64,000 nt of DNA. It comes from an uncultured Chitinophaga sp. (lineage in GTDB: Bacteria > Bacteroidota > Bacteroidia > Chitinophagales > Chitinophagaceae). The notes beneath the pieces are model-generated. The model saw nothing but the letters and a program-made list of their open reading frames with translations, searched no databases and was not told where the DNA came from. This document shows positions 60,955 to 64,000 of the stretch, piece after piece. The first letter of the stretch is position 1; the number at the start of each line of letters is the position of its first letter. Position numbers and translations under genes: made by a program. The stretch spans positions 62,001 to 126,000 of the forward strand of contig NZ_CALEJS010000039.1 of NCBI RefSeq assembly GCF_937898475.1. The letters run 5' to 3'.

Positions 60955-61653
60955 TTAAAAGTACCTTTTCCTTTTCATATCGTACTTCTCAAAATTGAAT
61001 TGATAGAGACGGGCAGGGCGGTGGGGAACATCGTCCTCTTCTTCGTTGAGGTCTATCAGCAGGTCCATGGAGAGGAATTTTTTGCGGAAGTTGCGCCGGT
61101 CCAGTTTCACATCCAGTATAGCTTCGTAGAGGTTTTGCAGTTCGCGGAGGGAGAATTTTTCAGGAAGGAGGTTAAAGCCTACAGGTTGTTCAATGACCTT
61201 ATGTTTGAGCCGTTCGTAGCAGCATTGCAGTATCTGTTTATGGTCAAAGGCCAGGTCCTGTACTTTTTTGAGGGTGTGCCAATGCAGTTCATTACCGTGT
61301 TTCTTCAGTATATTCTGTTCGATGTTCACCAGGGAGTAGTAGGCTACGGTGATCACCCTGCCAGCGGGGTGGCGGTGTACGCCGCCAAAGGTGTGTACCT
61401 GTTCCATGTACACTTTGTCAAGCCCGGTGCGTGATTTTAGTACGCGGTAAGCTGCCTGGTCCAGCTCTTCGCCGGGTTGCACCACATCTCCCAGGAGGGA
61501 CCATTTGTCTTTGAACTCTTTGAGGTCAGATTTGATCAGCAGTACTTTCAGCTCGTCATCATCAAAACCAAAGATCACACAGTCTACCGAAACGGCCATG
61601 TTAAAATAGTCTTGGATCTCTGTGAGATGCGCATTGATGTTTTTTGTCTGCAT
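60955..61653 (-). CDS. NrtR-type regulator (inactive Nudix domain plus winged helix)
   Basis: 232 residues. An N-terminal Nudix fold (about 18-150) whose Nudix box is degenerate: after GDVVQPGEELDQAA comes RVLKSRTGL, where the metal-binding glutamates of the REUxEExGU core are gone. This fits a ligand sensor, not a hydrolase. The C-terminal part from about 160 (EKFSLRELQNLYEAILDVKLDRRNFRKKFL) is the winged helix of NrtR-family regulators, some of which control sugar use in Bacteroidota. The tail is basic (KYDMKRKRYF). Its targets are not evident; the amidohydrolase gene lies upstream on the same strand. Confidence 0.87.
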   Translation of the reverse strand: MQTKNINAHLTEIQDYFNMAVSVDCVIFGFDDDELKVLLIKSDLKEFKDKWSLLGDVVQPGEELDQAAYRVLKSRTGLDKVYMEQVHTFGGVHRHPAGRVITVAYYSLVNIEQNILKKHGNELHWHTLKKVQDLAFDHKQILQCCYERLKHKVIEQPVGFNLLPEKFSLRELQNLYEAILDVKLDRRNFRKKFLSMDLLIDLNEEEDDVPHRPARLYQFNFEKYDMKRKRYF

Positions 61654-61744
61654 AACAGATAAACGTGGAATTTTCAGGGTATCCCGGTAACTACATCAGA
61701 GAATGGCATTAAAAAGTTAAACAATTTTCTGTAAATACAGTGCA

Positions 61745-61773
61745 GCAGCGGATATTTATTTTGTATCCGCTGC
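61745..61773 (-). terminator. Hairpin containing the stop codon of the amidohydrolase gene
   Basis: GCAGCGGATA, nine-base loop, TATCCGCTGC: a perfect 10-bp stem. The stop codon (61758-61756) lies in the loop and the last codons form one side of the stem. There is no U run, so the terminator role is uncertain. Confidence 0.5.
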
Positions 61774-63405
61774 CTGATATACCTGTTCTCCTCCGCTGTA
61801 GGTAGCCAGCACCCGGGTACGCATGAGCTCTTGCATGGGTACCTGCAGCAGGTCCTGGTCAAGTATCACCAGGTCTGCCAGCTTGCCGGGTTCCAGGCTG
61901 CCCCTGCTCTTTTCTTCGAGGCATCCTCTGGCGGCCCAGATGGTCATGCCCTGCAGGGCTTCTTTACGGCTCAGCGCATTCTCCGGCTGAAAACCGCCTG
62001 CGGGGTATCCGCTGGTATCTGTACGGGCTACTGCGGCGAGAAAGGTTTTTAATGGACTGATATCTTCCACGGGGAAGTCGGTACCCAGGGGCAGCCAGCC
62101 GTTCTGTTTCAGCAGCTCCTGGTAGGGGTAAGCATGTTTGATGCGGTCAGTTCCCAAACGGGCGCCTGCCCAGTACATATCAGAGGTGGCGTGAGTAGGC
62201 TGTACGGAAGGGATGATGTTATACTCACCAAACAGGTTCATGTCTGCCGGATTTACTACCTGCGCATGTTCAATGCGCCAGCGGCGGTCATTTTTGCCTT
62301 TAAGCACGGAGGCGTATATACGGAGTATTTCCCGGTTGCTGGAATCGCCGATGGCGTGTGTGCAAAGCTGGAATTTAGTATTGATCAGCTGTGCGGCCCT
62401 GGCGGCGAAGTAGCTGCTGTCGCGCAGCAGGAAGCCTTTCCATCCGGGCCTGTCTGTATAATCCTGCAACAGGCAGGCGCCACGCGATCCCAGGGCGCCG
62501 TCTGCATAACACTTGAACCCGCCTACGTGCAGGCGGTCTGTGCGATAAGGACCTTTGGGCAGGTAGTAATCATAGTTCACGGAGCTGTCGCTCAGCAAAG
62601 CATAGATCCGCATCTTCAGCTGCTGCTGTTGCTGCAGGGAGTCTATGAGGAGCACTTCATCTTTCATCAGTCCGCAGTCTGCCACTGTGGTAAGTCCGGC
62701 GGCAAAGCAATTAGCCGCGCCGCTTTGCAGTGCTTTCTGCAGGAAGGCGGCGGAATGAGGAGGTACTTTTTCCTGTACCAGGCGTACAGCATTATCAACC
62801 AGGATGCCGGTAAGCCGGCCTTTCTTCACCTCTATCTCACCACCGGTGAGTGTTTGTCCGGCTTTAATGCCCGCGGCATCCAGGGCTGCCTGGTTGGCAA
62901 TGGCAGCGTGGCCATCTATCCTTCCCAGTAACACAGGGGTATGCGGAAAGAGGCTGTCCAGCCTGGATTTATCCGGGAAGCTTTTGTCTTCCCAGTCGTT
63001 CTGATCCCAGCCGCGGCCCAGTATCCAGTCTGCAGCCTGCAGCTGTTGTGTGGCAGTGAAGGATTGTACCCGCCGGATAACCTCGTCCCAGCTTTGGGTG
63101 CCTGCCAGGTTTACCTGTTGCAGGCTGATACTGTATCCCAGGAAATGGGCATGGGCATCAATAAAGCCGGGGTAGATAAAATGGCCGCCGGCATCCTCCA
63201 CGCGGCGAGCGGTATACTGATCCAGTATCTCACTGTCGCTGCCCAGGGCCAGGATCTTACCGTCTTTCACAGCAATGGCCTGCGCCTGGCTAAATTGCTG
63301 GTTCACGGTATAGATCACTGCATGATGAATGATAAGATCGGCTTGTTTGCGGGTGTTGCAGCTCCAGCATAGGATGGCTAGTAAGCAGAAGGACAGACGT
63401 TGCAT
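61756..63405 (-). CDS. Exported amidohydrolase lipoprotein (YtcJ-like)
   Basis: 549 residues, the length of the YtcJ-type amidohydrolase-3 group. Lipobox at LAILCWSCNTRK. Metal motif GFIDAHAHFLG (His-x-His) near 80; later ligands in LCTHAIGDSSNRE and WRIEHAQVVNP, and LPLGTDFPVEDISP near the end. Members hydrolyse amide, urea or imine bonds of varied compounds; the substrate is unknown, and the location outside the cytoplasm is unusual for the fold. A word array touches its start region. Confidence 0.88.
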   Translation of the reverse strand: MQRLSFCLLAILCWSCNTRKQADLIIHHAVIYTVNQQFSQAQAIAVKDGKILALGSDSEILDQYTARRVEDAGGHFIYPGFIDAHAHFLGYSISLQQVNLAGTQSWDEVIRRVQSFTATQQLQAADWILGRGWDQNDWEDKSFPDKSRLDSLFPHTPVLLGRIDGHAAIANQAALDAAGIKAGQTLTGGEIEVKKGRLTGILVDNAVRLVQEKVPPHSAAFLQKALQSGAANCFAAGLTTVADCGLMKDEVLLIDSLQQQQQLKMRIYALLSDSSVNYDYYLPKGPYRTDRLHVGGFKCYADGALGSRGACLLQDYTDRPGWKGFLLRDSSYFAARAAQLINTKFQLCTHAIGDSSNREILRIYASVLKGKNDRRWRIEHAQVVNPADMNLFGEYNIIPSVQPTHATSDMYWAGARLGTDRIKHAYPYQELLKQNGWLPLGTDFPVEDISPLKTFLAAVARTDTSGYPAGGFQPENALSRKEALQGMTIWAARGCLEEKSRGSLEPGKLADLVILDQDLLQVPMQELMRTRVLATYSGGEQVYQAADTK

Positions 63406-63411
63406 AGATAA

Positions 63412-63545
63412 GTTTAATGTTTGAAGTTTGACGTTTGAAGCTGGCTGGATGTTGAAAGTATCGGACCACTGTCAAGGCAGGGCGGCTTGCAGTTAACCAC
63501 TCACTTGCCACCAACTTCAAACTTCAAACCCCAAACCTCAAACGT
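63412..63545. repeat. Paired 7-bp word arrays (GTTTGAA / CAAACTT)
   Basis: Left arm 63412-63439: GTTTAAT, GTTTGAA, GTTTGAC, GTTTGAA. Right arm 63511-63545: CCAACTT, CAAACTT, CAAACCC, CAAACCT, CAAACGT. Inverted around about 70 bp, between the divergent amidohydrolase and ligA genes. Confidence 0.9.
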
Positions 63546-63577
63546 ATGACTTAAATTTACACACAGTTTTGAACAAT

Positions 63578-64000
63578 ATGTATACGAAGGAAATAGAAAT
63601 CACCCTTTCCAGACTGGCTAAGGATCTGCTGGCCAGGCATGCTAAACAGCAGCTGCTGAATAATCCTGAAGAAACGATGGAGGCATTGCAGCGCGTGATC
63701 ATCTACAATGACTGGCGCTACTATGTGCAGAGCGACCCGGTGCTGAGCGATTATGAATATGATCAGCTGTTTGCCTGGCTGAAACAACTGGAAAAGGAGA
63801 ACCCCCACCTGGTTAGTCCGGATTCACCTACGCAGAAGGTGGCCCAGGGACTGGCGGCTGCTTCGCCGGGAGCCACCAAAGCTACCAGAGGCGCTGCCAA
63901 AGCATTTCCCAGTGTACCTCACCTGGTACCGATGCTGAGCCTTGATAACTCGTATAACGCAGATGACCTGATAGACTGGGACCGTAAAGCACGTGAGCTC
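63578..64000 (+). CDS. ligA: NAD-dependent DNA ligase (5' part, cut by window edge)
   Basis: 141 codons from the ATG at 63578 to the window end. The N-terminal Ia domain is present (YYVQSDPVLSDYEYDQLF), followed by SPDSPTQKV and HLVPMLSLDNSYN, the start of the adenylation domain; the catalytic Lys lies beyond the edge. The enzyme seals nicks using NAD. Between TQKV and HLVPML an Ala-rich stretch (residues 92-109, with AAASPGATKATRGAAKA) makes this linker about 14 residues longer than in E. coli. TAAATTTA, 18 bases before the ATG, is a possible -7 box. Confidence 0.95.
   Translation, partial: MYTKEIEITLSRLAKDLLARHAKQQLLNNPEETMEALQRVIIYNDWRYYVQSDPVLSDYEYDQLFAWLKQLEKENPHLVSPDSPTQKVAQGLAAASPGATKATRGAAKAFPSVPHLVPMLSLDNSYNADDLIDWDRKAREL

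Noticed and set aside
1..64000. tRNA, rRNA, insertion sequences, integrase sites
   Set aside because: I looked in the spacers for cloverleaf arms with TTCGA loops, conserved rRNA segments, transposase or integrase frames and long terminal repeats, and found none.

Overview
The window looks like chromosome of a Bacteroidota bacterium of the Chitinophagaceae, most like Chitinophaga. This rests on protein families and signals, not on a database match. The markers are a SusC/SusD pair controlled by an ECF sigma factor and a FecR-type anti-sigma factor, GldC, a PorG-like outer-membrane protein beside UppS/BamA/Skp, many TonB/SusC-type proteins, a single-chain IcmF, weak Shine-Dalgarno signals, and repeated -7 boxes of the Bacteroidota type TAnnTTTG. 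Both ends are cut inside genes: recX on the left and ligA on the right. I see no rRNA, tRNA, CRISPR array, insertion sequence or phage gene.

Layout. 0-4.5 kb (+): recX, a nitrilase-fold amidase, a VOC protein, nagA and a GT39-type membrane glycosyltransferase, tightly packed. 4.5-6.4 kb (-): suhB and thiL. 6.5-8.8 kb (+): a GH3-type protein and a LysE exporter. 8.9-14.2 kb (-): a lone 2-oxoacid:ferredoxin oxidoreductase beta subunit, an AhpD-like protein, a cell-wall amidase and an acyl-CoA dehydrogenase. 14.4-26.8 kb, mostly +: hydrolases, glycosyltransferases, an orphan peptide-type ABC permease, gldC-yqeY-cvpA, a CBS protein, a small BamA-like protein and NAD kinase. 27-32.7 kb (+): the envelope block porG-uppS-bamA-skp-skp. 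32.9-35.5 kb (+): rpmH-rnpA-yidD and a carboxy-terminal protease. 35.6-45.9 kb (+): a polysaccharide-utilisation-like locus (ECF sigma, FecR, SusC with STN domain, SusD, an exported EEP-fold phosphoesterase, an exported Gfo/Idh/MocA oxidoreductase and a DUF1080 lipoprotein), which suggests periplasmic attack on glycosides through 3-keto intermediates. 46-64 kb: superoxide dismutase, a PAS-LuxR regulator, an SPFH protein, an Oar-like TonB receptor, a class-C beta-lactamase-like hydrolase, SRAP plus an unknown gene, icmF, a vanadium haloperoxidase-like lipoprotein, an NrtR-type regulator, an amidohydrolase and ligA.

The most striking signal is in the spacers. At about twenty places they are built from tandem words of exactly 7 bp (8 bp at two places). 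The word differs from locus to locus. Many loci carry a second arm of complementary words, so that a long imperfect hairpin can form. The arrays often touch stop codons, start codons or promoter boxes. A second class has an 11-bp period, one helical turn: three different words between 19.72 and 19.91 kb and another at 55.48 kb. The closest precedent I know is the heptanucleotide STRR repeats of filamentous cyanobacteria; I know of no description from this group. Other points are an rnpA with no ATG, GTG or TTG start, lying in the same frame as rpmH, and two promoters whose -7 box sits 4-5 bases before the ATG, suggesting leaderless mRNAs.
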